Of a DNA stretch of 35,418 bases, positions 22,223 through 29,624 are shown piece by piece (the stretch's first letter is position 1; every line of letters starts with the position of its first letter). The notes under the pieces are model-generated. The model was not told where the DNA came from. It worked only from the letters and a program-made list of their open reading frames with translations, and did no database searches. The stretch spans positions 1 through 35,418 of the forward strand of contig JACOXP010000010.1 in NCBI GenBank assembly GCA_016182295.1. Reading direction: 5' to 3'. This DNA is from Candidatus Harrisonbacteria bacterium. GTDB taxonomy: Bacteria > Patescibacteriota > Minisyncoccia > UBA6257 > WO2-44-18. A program made the position numbers and the translations under genes.

Positions 22223-22959
22223 GATAAAGAATTGACGAGGAAGTAAACCCCAACGGCCAGCAAAAGAATATGAACCGCGATCCGGAAACCACGCTCCGGA
22301 ATTTTTTCGGCGAGCCGGCTTCCGGCAAACGCGCCAACGACGGCGATGGCGACGAGGCCGCCCGCCAACCAAAGATTGGCTTCGGTGAAAACTAAAAGCC
22401 CGGAGGCGAGATAGATGGGTATTCTTAGAATATCGGTAACGACCGCCATCGCGGCGCTGGTGCCAAGATAAGACGCTTTTGGCAGTTTGAAAATTTGCAG
22501 GGCCGCCGAACGGGCGGCTCCGCCGGTGCCAAGAAGTCCCGCCAAAAAGCCGGAAACCGCGCCGCCGACAAAAAGAAAAATCTTTTTAGGCGAAAGGGAA
22601 ATTTTTTGATTTGAAAAAATCACAACCAAGCCGTAAATAATGAGAAAAGACCCGAACACCCCCCGCGCGACCGGATCGGGAATATAAGCGATGACGCTGG
22701 CGCCGACGACGGTGAACAAAACATCCGTTAGCATAAACCACCCAAAAATTCCCCAGTTAATATGACGGAAAAAATAAATGCCGCGAACCAAGGCGCCGGA
22801 AAGATGGAGAAAGGCCGCCAGCGCGATGACTGTTTTGAGGTTCAGTAAAAGCGCTCCGAAAGCGGTAAAAATGGTGGCGGAGCCGAATCCGCCGATTGTC
22901 CCGATTAATTCGGAAATTAAGGCAACGCCGAAAAATAAAATAAGCAAAACCCCGCCCAT
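22219..22959 (-). CDS. TauE/SafE family sulfite/anion exporter
   Basis: A 246-aa permease with about 7-8 helices and the family's internal duplication: ELIGTIGGFGSATIFTAFGALL near residue 17 and AGLLGTGGAARSAALQIF near 140, the paired re-entrant Gly-rich motifs. Members export sulfite, sulfoacetate or related anions; the substrate here is unknown. It is first of a seven-gene minus-strand unit (22959 to 16809). TTAAAATAAAATA lies directly before ATG, a short leader, and a hairpin terminator (22980-23004) separates it from the gene upstream. Confidence 0.9.
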   Translation of the reverse strand: MGGVLLILFFGVALISELIGTIGGFGSATIFTAFGALLLNLKTVIALAAFLHLSGALVRGIYFFRHINWGIFGWFMLTDVLFTVVGASVIAYIPDPVARGVFGSFLIIYGLVVIFSNQKISLSPKKIFLFVGGAVSGFLAGLLGTGGAARSAALQIFKLPKASYLGTSAAMAVVTDILRIPIYLASGLLVFTEANLWLAGGLVAIAVVGAFAGSRLAEKIPERGFRIAVHILLLAVGVYFLVNSLS

Positions 22960-22979
22960 TATTTTATTTTAACATGAAA

Positions 22980-23004
22980 ATCCCCTCCGAAAATGAGAGG
23001 GGAT
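22980..23004 (-). terminator. Hairpin terminator upstream of the TauE gene
   Basis: ATCCCCTC / GAGGGGAT stem with TTTTC following on the minus strand. A 9-codon minus-strand ORF (MKTISFGYS, 23004-23033) ends at its foot; its promoter is weak, so it is not called as a gene. Confidence 0.6.
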
Positions 23005-23061
23005 TAGGAATAGCCGAAAGATATGGTTTTCATTCCGATGTAAGCGATGGTCGCAATAAAG

Positions 23062-23096
23062 AAAAACCCTCGGTACGTTTCCATACCGAGGGTTTT
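23062..23096 (-). terminator. Terminator of the HTH-ATPase-STAS gene
   Basis: Perfect 13-bp stem AAAACCCTCGGTA / TACCGAGGGTTTT with an 8-nt loop and a T run on the minus strand, 65 nt after the gene's stop. A further stem GTTCGC/GCGAAC lies in the untranslated end (23097-23123). Confidence 0.9.
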
Positions 23097-23160
23097 GTTC
23101 GCTACTTGCGGACAGCCGCGAACCGACTATTCAAGGTAAAATCTTACGGGTCTTTTTATT

Positions 23161-24216
23161 TTATTTCTTCTTCCTGGCTTCGTTTTTTGCGCGCTTCACC
23201 ATAAACTTCACGCCTTCGGACGCGTTCTCTTCTTGGATTAGAATGTCTGGATGCGCGTTTTGGAACACGCGGTAAATTTCATCCACAAACGCTTGCCCCA
23301 CCAGCGGCACGTTTTCAAAATCGAGCAGAATCACTTTAAACTTTTCGAGTCCCTCCAAAATCCTGCGCGCCTGCGAACGGGAGATGTGAACGCCGCCCGA
23401 AGTGTAAAGCTTTACTCGTATCTCGGTCTTATCAAAACCGTAGTCGCTGTCATTGTTGATATTGGTGTATTTTTTAAAAACATCATTAAGGTGACGATCA
23501 GAATCAGTTTTAATCCTAAAGATAACTCGCGTGCCGCGCTTGACGGCGGACGCACGGCGCGCGGAAATATCATGCTTAAGATTGTTAATAGTAAGCATCT
23601 GGCCAAAACTGTCCAACGTAAACGCATCTCCGGCTTTAGAGGTAAAGAAGATCCCCTCACCGGAATGGGTTCTCGGCATGGTGGTGGTTTTCCCTTTTAA
23701 TAAGTCCTGGATCGCTTCTGTTTCCGATTTAAGATTTCGCTTTTTCATAATGTTGCGGAATACACCAATGCCGGAATCATTTACAATAAAAGACAGAAAG
23801 TCGCCCCGCAATGTTACTTCCACTGAAATAATTTTTGACGCGGAGTGTTCAATTGCGTTGTTGAACATCTCGGAAAATGCGAATGTAAAAATACTCCGCA
23901 CATTTTCAGGCAGATTCTTGAGTTGCGGCAAGTTGTCTTCTATTTCCAGAAAAACCTTATGCTCTTCGAGTGACTTATTAACGTACCTTTTCTTTAAAGT
24001 ATTTGGGACCAGCTCCGGATGCTCAACGATATACGCTTTTGAGACATAAAAAGCGCCCCGAGTTCCTCCAAGCTTAACCACTTTGTCTTCTGCAACAAGA
24101 CCGGAAATCACAAGATTGACATACTGACGAGATACGCCGATTGCCTCTATAATTTCGCGCGCCGTTGCCCTGCCCTTTTGTTCAATTAATTGTAAGATTT
24201 TATCCTTATTTCCCAT
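23161..24216 (-). CDS. Winged-helix / GHKL ATPase / STAS-like (DUF4325) regulator
   Basis: A 351-aa three-domain protein. Residues 1-70 are a winged helix (KILQLIEQKGRATAREIIEA...SRQYVNLVISGL). The middle is a GHKL ATPase like anti-sigma kinases: N box FSEMFNNAIEHS, G1 NDSGIGV, G2 THSGEGIFFTSK. The C-terminal 80 residues are the STAS-like DUF4325 domain (SRSQARRILEGLEKF...LLDFENVPLVGQAFVDEIY). Start ATG 24216 is chosen over ATG 24228 because the -10 box TACAAT overlaps the latter. It may be a self-contained switch that binds DNA and senses a ligand; targets are unknown. The Lys/Arg-rich end is exposed. Confidence 0.9.
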   Translation of the reverse strand: MGNKDKILQLIEQKGRATAREIIEAIGVSRQYVNLVISGLVAEDKVVKLGGTRGAFYVSKAYIVEHPELVPNTLKKRYVNKSLEEHKVFLEIEDNLPQLKNLPENVRSIFTFAFSEMFNNAIEHSASKIISVEVTLRGDFLSFIVNDSGIGVFRNIMKKRNLKSETEAIQDLLKGKTTTMPRTHSGEGIFFTSKAGDAFTLDSFGQMLTINNLKHDISARRASAVKRGTRVIFRIKTDSDRHLNDVFKKYTNINNDSDYGFDKTEIRVKLYTSGGVHISRSQARRILEGLEKFKVILLDFENVPLVGQAFVDEIYRVFQNAHPDILIQEENASEGVKFMVKRAKNEARKKK

Positions 24217-24226
24217 ACGCAATTCC

Positions 24227-24270
24227 ATTGTAAAGCAATCTGTATTTGATTGTCAAGCGATTGTCAATCT
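24227..24270 (-). promoter_or_regulatory. Promoter with tandem TTGACAATC repeats
   Basis: On the minus strand, TTGACA (24251-24256), 18-bp spacer, TACAAT (24227-24232). A second TTGACAATC sits 11 bp further upstream, giving TTGACAATC-GC-TTGACAATC. The direct repeat may be the operator for the winged-helix protein it drives (inference). Confidence 0.65.
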
Positions 24271-24336
24271 ATTAAAGATAGGGGCCAAATTATTTCTTCT
24301 TCCAATACTGAATTTATTCATTAGCAAAAGGGGGAC

Positions 24337-24365
24337 TTGCATTATTTCCAAGTATGTGGCATTAT
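24337..24365 (+). promoter_or_regulatory. Promoter of the 24394 lipoprotein gene
   Basis: TTGCAT (24337-24342), 17-bp spacer, CATTAT (24360-24365), followed by AAAGGAGA before the GTG start. Confidence 0.5.
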
Positions 24366-24393
24366 CACGGAAGAATATTGAAAGGAGACCGTC

Positions 24394-24879
24394 GTGAAGA
24401 ACGCCTTGCTCGTTATTGGACTTTTGATTGCTGGTTGTTGTAGAAAGCCTTCTGAAACTTCAAAACTGCCCGCTATCACCGATGCAGAGATGAGGTTGAT
24501 TTCAGAACAAGGTGGGGGCGTCATTAGATTCCCCGATTTTTACAAATCAGAAGGTTGGAGTAAATACGAAGCCAAGCCCAGCGGAGAGTATCGGCAGTCT
24601 TTTGGGCGATATCAACTACTTCACCCTATTTTCGGATGCTATCTTGCCAAGTGCTCAGACCAACCCTGTAAAGAATTAGCCAACAAGGCAAAATTTAGAA
24701 AACTTTTCAATTGGCAAGATGTTTCAGTGGTTGTTGCGGCGTTCGAGAAACAACATCCCGCTTTCCAGTTTCTTCTCGTTACCGTCCACAAGAAAAGGCC
24801 TGAGAGCTGCCCACACGGGTTAGACTGCCAGCATTGCTTCGCTTTCGTCTATGACATTCTCGCATACCGCAAAGAATAA
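24394..24879 (+). CDS. Putative lipoprotein, 161 aa
   Basis: GTG start 24394 is set by AAAGGAGA 7 nt upstream. The N-terminus ALLVIGLLIAGC is a lipoprotein signal with the lipidated Cys near residue 15, next to a second Cys. The mature part is Cys-rich (FGCYLAKCSDQPC, SCPHGLDCQHCF, nine cysteines in total), suggesting disulphides or metal binding in the envelope. A VSVVVAAFEKQHPAFQFLLVTV core looks alpha/beta. No family recognised. Own promoter and terminator; the layout resembles the 7895 lipoprotein gene. Confidence 0.75.
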   Translation: MKNALLVIGLLIAGCCRKPSETSKLPAITDAEMRLISEQGGGVIRFPDFYKSEGWSKYEAKPSGEYRQSFGRYQLLHPIFGCYLAKCSDQPCKELANKAKFRKLFNWQDVSVVVAAFEKQHPAFQFLLVTVHKKRPESCPHGLDCQHCFAFVYDILAYRKE

Positions 24880-24888
24880 ACCTTACCC

Positions 24889-24918
24889 CAAGCCAACCCC
24901 CAACGGTTGGCTTTTTAC
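24889..24918 (+). terminator. Terminator after the 24394 gene
   Basis: AAGCCAACC / GGTTGGCTT stem, followed by a T run (TTTTTACTTTTT). Confidence 0.88.
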
Positions 24919-24953
24919 TTTTTGGCTGCCCCACGAAGCTGAACACCATTCCA

Positions 24954-25748
24954 TTACTTGCGAGCCACCAACACCTCAAGATTCTTTATTTCTATAAATT
25001 CCCCAGTTGGGTTGAGTTTTAATAACTCTTCTTTGAGTTCTTTCTCAAAATCCTTGGCTTTTTCACCAAAAAATCTTTTTGAAGCAAATGAAGTCGTATA
25101 AAGCAGACCAATAATCGCATCAATGTTCCACTTGCGTTCGTAGCGATATGTTAAAGTTTCGGATTTGCCAAAAGGAGAACGCGCAACCACTGTTTCAAAT
25201 TTCTCCTTCGGTTCAATATAAAGAGAACTACCCGCTCTGCGTTCTTTTCCTAAATATTTTTGGATTATTTCTTTAACTTTTCCTTTCCAGCCAGCTTTTT
25301 CTGTATTTCTCCACACCGAAGAGGAACCGCTCACAATTACTAATCCACCATTTGGCTCTAATAATTCGTAAACCTTAACAAGCGTCTTATCCTGTTCCAT
25401 CCAATGAAAAGAAGCAGCCATTGTTGCTAAACGGAAAGTTCCCATATCTGAAGAAATATCTTCGGCTCGCTTTTTTAGCCATTTTATATTTTTAACGCCC
25501 GCTTTTTCAGCTTCTTCTTTTCCTACGGCAAGCATATCGGCATCAACATCTAAACCGACTACTTCTTCAAAATGCGGCGCCAACGGAATGGCTATTTGCC
25601 CCGTCCCGCAACCAAGATCAAGCAAGCGTCCTTTGCCGTCTAAATTAAAACGTTGAATAACCTGGTCAAAAAATTCTTTTGGATAACCAGGGCGGTATTT
25701 AGCGTAATCCCGCGCGGCACCTTTGAATAGTTCTTTGTATCGCGGCAT
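24954..25748 (-). CDS. Class I SAM-dependent methyltransferase
   Basis: A 264-aa Rossmann methyltransferase. Motif I is LLDLGCGTGQIAIPL (residues 41-55), motif II LDVDADML, and ATMAASFHWMEQDKTL is the region often seen in small-molecule methyltransferases of the Methyltransf_11 type. The N-terminus FKGAARDYAKYRPGYPKEFF is typical of that group. The substrate is unknown. It stands alone, 42 nt from the decayed hicA gene upstream. No strong promoter is visible. Confidence 0.9.
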   Translation of the reverse strand: MPRYKELFKGAARDYAKYRPGYPKEFFDQVIQRFNLDGKGRLLDLGCGTGQIAIPLAPHFEEVVGLDVDADMLAVGKEEAEKAGVKNIKWLKKRAEDISSDMGTFRLATMAASFHWMEQDKTLVKVYELLEPNGGLVIVSGSSSVWRNTEKAGWKGKVKEIIQKYLGKERRAGSSLYIEPKEKFETVVARSPFGKSETLTYRYERKWNIDAIIGLLYTTSFASKRFFGEKAKDFEKELKEELLKLNPTGEFIEIKNLEVLVARK

Positions 25749-25790
25749 AGCCTTAATTTCTAACTAAAATTCATCAAAAAACTAAGCAAA

Positions 25791-25925
25791 TTAAATCCGC
25801 TCAAGAATTTCGAGATACTGCTCTCTGCTAATACCAAGTAGTCGTAAATTATTTTGAATAACAAATTAAGGCCCTTTCTCCAATAAATTCTATGGTCTCC
25901 TTTGGATTGCGGTAATTTTGGGCAT
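25791..25925 (-). pseudogene. Decayed HicA-type toxin gene
   Basis: Directly after hicB (3 nt gap), ATG 25925 opens MPKITAIQ, the standard HicA start. In the same frame two stops follow (TAG, then TAA), yet after them comes FVIQNNLRLLGISREQYLE...LERI and a proper stop, the usual C-terminus of HicA-family proteins. The second stop, in P-stop-F, would be P-E-F after one change (GAA to TAA). Another frame reads GDHRIYW, like the HicA catalytic GSHxxY region. About 35 central codons are missing relative to a 75-80 aa toxin. The toxin is dead by deletion plus nonsense. Confidence 0.7.
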
Positions 25926-25928
25926 GCA

Positions 25929-26207
25929 TTATCTTGCCGGAACTGTAACGGTTGCGCTTTGCTGAGATACTACTACTGGTGGTTTCCAATTTCTATGAAC
26001 TTTATTCCAACCCAAACTACTCAATACCTCATCAGAGGTTTTCTCTTTAATTATTTCTTCAAAAAACAACAAAGAGGCCTCGGCAAATCTTTTTTGAGCT
26101 TCGTCAAAAGTTTTGCCGGAGGTAGATAAATCAATCGCTGGGGAATAAGCAACGTAGCGACTTTTTTCTTTTAAGATTGTTACTGGTAATTTATAACTTA
26201 ATTCCAT
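25929..26207 (-). CDS. hicB: HicB-like antitoxin
   Basis: A 92-aa protein with the HicB partial RNase H-like fold: LPVTILKEKSRYVAYSPAIDLSTSGKTFDEAQKRFAEA, then FFEEIIKEK. It normally neutralises HicA mRNA interferase and represses the operon. Start ATG 26207 lies 6 nt after minus-strand TATAAT (26214-26219; TTGCAA 16 bp further), so it looks leaderless; an in-frame ATG at 26282 lies upstream of the promoter. No HTH domain follows, but the C-terminal VSQQSATVTVPAR tail is unusual. Its toxin gene is decayed, so it is an orphan antitoxin, kept or recently orphaned. Confidence 0.82.
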   Translation of the reverse strand: MELSYKLPVTILKEKSRYVAYSPAIDLSTSGKTFDEAQKRFAEASLLFFEEIIKEKTSDEVLSSLGWNKVHRNWKPPVVVSQQSATVTVPAR

Positions 26208-26311
26208 GTCTGTATTATACCAAAGTAAACAGTCATTGCAAATAATAGTTAGAACCGAAAAACAGCCCATTTTGTGAGCCATTTCCCGTTCGCTCCCTAC
26301 CCTCGAGAAAG

Positions 26312-26350
26312 AAAAATAAAATACCCCGACAAGCGGAGTATTTTATTTTT
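26312..26350. terminator. Bidirectional terminator at the end of the 27-aa gene
   Basis: AAAAATAAAATAC / GTATTTTATTTTT perfect 13-bp stem around CCCCGACAAGCGGA, A and T runs on both sides. The minus-strand stop codon of the 27-aa gene (26343-26345) falls inside the stem. Confidence 0.8.
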
Positions 26351-26426
26351 TGTACTCCAAATAAACTCCGTAGGCGACAAGCAGAGAAATTAAAAATCCT
26401 ATTGTAAAAATAGCGGTGTCGCTCAT
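26343..26426 (-). CDS. Micro-membrane protein, 27 aa
   Basis: ATG on the minus strand at 26426 opens MSDTAIFTIGF, followed by a continuous hydrophobic helix and ends in VYLEYKK and TAA. One transmembrane segment covers most of the protein, with a short positively charged end. The stop codon overlaps the terminator stem. It is below common gene-calling length but is the only open, membrane-like frame here and has a fitting terminator. No ribosome site seen. Such tiny helices are common accessory parts of membrane complexes. Confidence 0.5.
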   Translation of the reverse strand: MSDTAIFTIGFLISLLVAYGVYLEYKK

Positions 26427-26455
26427 ATTGACTGGCCGAGCACAGACCTAAAATA

Positions 26456-26599
26456 TTACTTACGTAAAAGCGCGCCCAAGCTTAAAATAGACGGAACCCA
26501 CAAACCGACAAAAACACCGGTGTCCTTTTGTCCCGTAAACCATAAATACACCGCCAACAAAAACGCAATCCCAGCGGCTACAATAAATTTATTTTTCAT
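26456..26599 (-). CDS. Small two-helix membrane protein, 47 aa
   Basis: ATG 26599 opens MKNKFIVAAGIAFLLAVYLW, then FTGQKDTGVF and a second hydrophobic segment (LWVPSILSLGALL) ending RK and TAA. A hairpin of two transmembrane helices with a short polar loop is expected. It lies 29 nt upstream of the 27-aa gene on the same strand, so both could be one transcript ended by the terminator at 26312. No clear ribosome site. Function unknown. Confidence 0.55.
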   Translation of the reverse strand: MKNKFIVAAGIAFLLAVYLWFTGQKDTGVFVGLWVPSILSLGALLRK

Positions 26600-26674
26600 A
26601 AAAATTCTTAAATTATTTTTAATTACTCGACCGTATTCATTGTAGCATATTACAAATAAATACTTTCTTGCCCG

Positions 26675-26770
26675 TCCGTAGCTTTAGTGAAGGATTGCTC
26701 AACACCGTAGACCTGCCTGCCGGCATATTAGAATCGTGTTTAGGCAAGAAAATGAATATATTTATATTCC
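26675..26770 (+). repeat. Dispersed repeat copy A1
   Basis: Starts TCCGTAGCTTTAGTGAAGG (18 of 19 identical to copy A2), contains CCTGCCTGCCGGCA (half of the palindrome in copy A3), then ATTAGAATC and ends near TTTATATTCC, as does A2. Lies directly before the NYN gene and its -10 box. Confidence 0.7.
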
Positions 26771-26787
26771 AAATCTTACGCTGACGG

Positions 26788-26793
26788 TATAAA
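26788..26793 (+). promoter_or_regulatory. -10 box of the NYN gene
   Basis: TATAAA 8 nt before ATG 26802; leaderless-type spacing, no ribosome site. Confidence 0.5.
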
Positions 26794-26801
26794 CTCTTTG
26801 T

Positions 26802-27431
26802 ATGAGAAGCTTCGCATTTGTTGACGCCTCAAATCTGTTTTATGGTGGCGAAAAAAGTCTGGGCTGGAAAATCGATTATCAGAAATTGATTGATTATCTT
26901 AAAAAGAAATATGGAGTAAGCGCAGTTTTTTATTTCGGTGGGGTGGAAACTCACGACTTTACTTTTGATTATCTTAATAACGAAACGGTGTCTATTATAG
27001 GGTTAGAAAAATACTTGGTTAATATTCTCAAAAATAATGAGGAAAAGTTAAATGAGGCAGATATTGTATTAATTGGCAGACACTTAAAACGAGTTCGCTT
27101 TTATGAACGCCTGGAGAAATTTGGATATACATTAGTTTTGAAACCAGTAAAAACTTACGAACAAGAAGACGGTACAACTAAAAGAAAAGCTAATTGTGAT
27201 GTAGATATGACTTTTTATTTAATGAAAGAAGTGGACAATTTTGATAGAGCGATCATCCTATCTGGTGATGGAGATTTTCTGCCAGTTTTGAAACACCTTA
27301 GGAAGCTTGGGAAAAATATTGAAATATTAGCTAGAGGCCCAAGAACCGCTAAAGAGATTCGCCAGTTTGCCGGCCCCAGCTTTAAAGATTTCGTGCGTTT
27401 AGAAAACGCCCTCAAATACAACAAGAACTAA
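26802..27431 (+). CDS. NYN domain protein (LabA/DUF88-like putative RNase)
   Basis: A 209-aa PIN-like fold. Acidic active-site positions: FVDASNLFYG (residues 6-15), ANCDVDMTFYLM (about 130-141) and LSGDGDFLPVLKHLRKLGK with GDGDF (about 150-168), followed by NIEILA. These make the metal-binding pocket of NYN RNases. The C-terminal 30 residues are helical. It could process RNA or act in defence; no partner gene is fused. AT-rich compared with the core genes and framed by dispersed repeats, which suggests acquisition. Confidence 0.9.
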   Translation: MRSFAFVDASNLFYGGEKSLGWKIDYQKLIDYLKKKYGVSAVFYFGGVETHDFTFDYLNNETVSIIGLEKYLVNILKNNEEKLNEADIVLIGRHLKRVRFYERLEKFGYTLVLKPVKTYEQEDGTTKRKANCDVDMTFYLMKEVDNFDRAIILSGDGDFLPVLKHLRKLGKNIEILARGPRTAKEIRQFAGPSFKDFVRLENALKYNKN

Positions 27432-27433
27432 AA

Positions 27434-27462
27434 GAGGCGGACATGCGAAATATCCGCCTCAC
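27434..27462. terminator. Hairpin after the NYN gene
   Basis: GAGGCGGA / TCCGCCTC with an 11-nt loop directly after the stop. Only a weak T tract follows. The remaining 27463-27625 holds a GGTGTT/AACACC pair and a TTGGCC/GGCCAA hairpin but no gene that I can support. Confidence 0.6.
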
Positions 27463-27625
27463 GTTTAGTACTTCCAAATATAGGGCTAAAGGAGGTGTTA
27501 GTCAATAGACTTATCAACACCCCCCATCATATGTTCAATAACAATTGAGAGCAAGTCTTAGGAGGGATTTTGGCCATTTCGGCCAAGGAGTGTCGGATGC
27601 GGGCGGCTCAGTTGAGGACAAGTAA

Positions 27626-28054
27626 TTAAAATAATTTTTCCGAAATCCGCTTGAACTCACGAATACTGGGATCGCGCCTTTTTCTTTTTAGTAAAATTTG
27701 CGCCAGTTGATTATGCGTTGTTCGCCATAAACCGATAACTCGATATTTTTCATCCAGTGTAACCAAAACGGCATAATGAAATTGGTGCTTTGAAAAAGTA
27801 CTTATTCGCCCCTTGTTATTGTTTGCGCGCCGAGCCTTGATCTGATAAGTTTTGCCGCGGCCGTCTTTGGCATCATAGCCAGCAGTTCTCGGGTCGGCCA
27901 TTAATTTTAGCCCAAGTTTTTTACAAACCAATAACTCTCCAACCTCGCCAGTGATGCCAAGATTTCTACCGGACAGCTTCTCGTATTCTAACGCCGCCGA
28001 TATGGCTTGCTTTACTATTTTAAAAATTTTTAGGGTAATCCGAACCGTTCGCAT
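27626..28054 (-). CDS. DUF6998 protein, PD-(D/E)XK nuclease-like
   Basis: A 142-aa protein. LSGRNLGITGEVGELLVCKKLGL (residues 27-49), then AGYDAKDGRGKTYQIKARR (about 58-76) fit the restriction-endonuclease-like pattern: Glu in helix 1, Asp in YDA, and QIK as the (E/Q)xK. The following FHYAVLVTLDEKYRVIGLW is the core beta strand. I recognise the group as DUF6998, found mostly in accessory DNA. Nuclease activity is inferred only. Start ATG 28054 has no clear ribosome site. It points toward the NYN gene. Confidence 0.8.
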   Translation of the reverse strand: MRTVRITLKIFKIVKQAISAALEYEKLSGRNLGITGEVGELLVCKKLGLKLMADPRTAGYDAKDGRGKTYQIKARRANNNKGRISTFSKHQFHYAVLVTLDEKYRVIGLWRTTHNQLAQILLKRKRRDPSIREFKRISEKLF

Positions 28055-28072
28055 ATGAGTATTGTTTTGAAC

Positions 28073-28137
28073 GCACCCAGGTCTCCGCCGGCTGGCGGAT
28101 TCACCAAAACTAACTGCTCCTGAAATGGGGTTCTAAC
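28073..28137. repeat. Dispersed repeat copy B1
   Basis: GCACCCAGGTCT, then the palindrome TCCGCCGGCTGGCGGA, then AAAACTAACTGCT and GGTTCTAAC (reverse complement of GTTAGAACC). The left and right segments recur in order at 30160-30253 around a different insert, so conserved ends flank variable palindromic cores. Confidence 0.65.
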
Positions 28138-28241
28138 TTGTTTTTAGCTTAAAATAATACTTCCCAATATACAATATTTTACTTCAGGGAGCGTATTTGA
28201 TATTTTTGAAGTAGCTTTTTGATATATAGCGGAGGTGAACA

Positions 28242-29426
28242 TTGGCAAAGATTAGTTGGCCAAGACGAGCCATAAGCTTATCTTTCTGGATTTTTTCGGC
28301 CTGGTATCTTTACATAAGTGGAATAGCAACTCAAAGTTTGAATTTTGTTGATACGCTTATTAGTATTTTATTGGCGAATCTTATCTTTGTTTCAATCTTT
28401 ACTTTTTACGCGGGAACTGGAAAGAACAAAGATATTCTCTTCCAAGAGGCCTTCGGCGCTGGGTCTGCACGATTTATTATTTCTCCTTTACCCGCGTTAG
28501 CACAAATTGGCTGGTTCGCGGTTTTGGTAGAAGCGGGAGGTGGGGCGCTGGCGAATGCTTTAAACGTTGCAACTGATTCCATAGTCGGAATTTCCCTCAT
28601 TGCCTTGTACGGGTTAATCGCCACATGGATTGCGTGTCGCGGTCTCGGCACTATAGATCGCTTAAGTTTATTTGCAATTTTTGCAATGGTTGGATTTTTT
28701 GGCTGGGGTGCTTATAAAGCATTTTCTCAATTAGGCGCGTCAGGAATTTTCGGATATCAGCCTAGTGGATCAGCCGGCATATTTTTTGGAACACAACTTT
28801 TTCTTGCTGCTTTTATATCAGCTGCAGTGACTATTCCTGATTTTCTGCACGACCTTGGAAATAAGAAAAAAATATTTTTAGCTTCCTTTTGGGGACTCCT
28901 GCCAACCGCTGTAGCAGTCGGCGCTCTTGGATCAACACTCGCCATTATCGGAAAAGATTATGACGTGTTGAAAACCTTACAATTTTTGAGCGGTCCGTTT
29001 TTTATCTATCTGCTTTTTAGTATTGATAACCTCAAACCGATTGCTATTTTCCCCGTTGGCACCAGTTTTGCTAGCTTGCATAAACAGTCTGAAGATGTAG
29101 CAGTAAATGAAAAACGCCGTAAGCTTTGGACTATTGCGGGGGGAGTGATAGCTATTATTTTTGCAGAAATAGGCATCGTTCAGCATTTACCGGAGTGGCT
29201 TAATATCTTGAGTATTGTCTTCGCGCCTATTATTGGGGTTGTCCTTGCAAATCAATACATAGTGAAAGAGAATTCTACCGACAAAAGATGTCATTTTCTT
29301 GCTCTTTTAGCCTGGGGTGCGGGTTGCGCCGCATCTTTTGTACCTTTCGGAATACCAATGCCGCAATCTTTACTAGTCGCGTTTGCGATATTTATTCTAC
29401 TAAAGAAAGTATTTCTACCCAGTTAA
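28242..29426 (+). CDS. NCS1-family (cytosine/purine permease-like) transporter
   Basis: A 394-aa LeuT-fold permease with about 12 helices. GAGSARFIISPLPALAQIGWF (residues 72-92), PLPALAQIGW being the most diagnostic, matches cytosine permease CodB-like proteins. A nucleobase-cation symport role is likely; the substrate is not determined. TTG start 28242 is supported by GGAGGTG 5 nt upstream. Purine or pyrimidine salvage suits an organism with reduced biosynthesis. It is flanked by repeat copies B1 and A2. Confidence 0.8.
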   Translation: MAKISWPRRAISLSFWIFSAWYLYISGIATQSLNFVDTLISILLANLIFVSIFTFYAGTGKNKDILFQEAFGAGSARFIISPLPALAQIGWFAVLVEAGGGALANALNVATDSIVGISLIALYGLIATWIACRGLGTIDRLSLFAIFAMVGFFGWGAYKAFSQLGASGIFGYQPSGSAGIFFGTQLFLAAFISAAVTIPDFLHDLGNKKKIFLASFWGLLPTAVAVGALGSTLAIIGKDYDVLKTLQFLSGPFFIYLLFSIDNLKPIAIFPVGTSFASLHKQSEDVAVNEKRRKLWTIAGGVIAIIFAEIGIVQHLPEWLNILSIVFAPIIGVVLANQYIVKENSTDKRCHFLALLAWGAGCAASFVPFGIPMPQSLLVAFAIFILLKKVFLPS

Positions 29427-29430
29427 TTAT

Positions 29431-29456
29431 ATAAGCCACCTTTTAGGTGGCTTATT
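29431..29456 (+). terminator. Terminator after the NCS1 gene
   Basis: ATAAGCCACC / GGTGGCTTAT stem with a TTTTA-type loop, followed by TTATATAATAAATTT. Confidence 0.85.
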
Positions 29457-29511
29457 TATATAATAAATTTAAATCGGTTCTGCGTCCCATTTGGCTTATA
29501 GTGCTTGCAAT

Positions 29512-29610
29512 TCCGTAGCTTTAGCGAAGGCGGGTTTGCCCCCCATAGCGAGCGACTTGAGAGGTTATTAGAACCAGAATTCAGCAGTCCAAAGCACATA
29601 TTTATATTCC
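29512..29610 (+). repeat. Dispersed repeat copy A2
   Basis: TCCGTAGCTTTAGCGAAGG at the left, and a 27-bp segment (29563-29589) starting GGTTATTAGAACC and ending CAGCAGTC that is identical to 33452-33478. It ends at TTTATATTCC like A1. Lies between the NCS1 gene and a decayed Nudix gene. Confidence 0.8.
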
Positions 29611-29624
29611 CGCTTTAACGCATA

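Noticed and set aside
23004-23033. 9-codon minus-strand ORF MKTISFGYS before a terminator
   Set aside because: The candidate -10 (TTACAT) is weak and no -35 is found, so it is not called as a gene.
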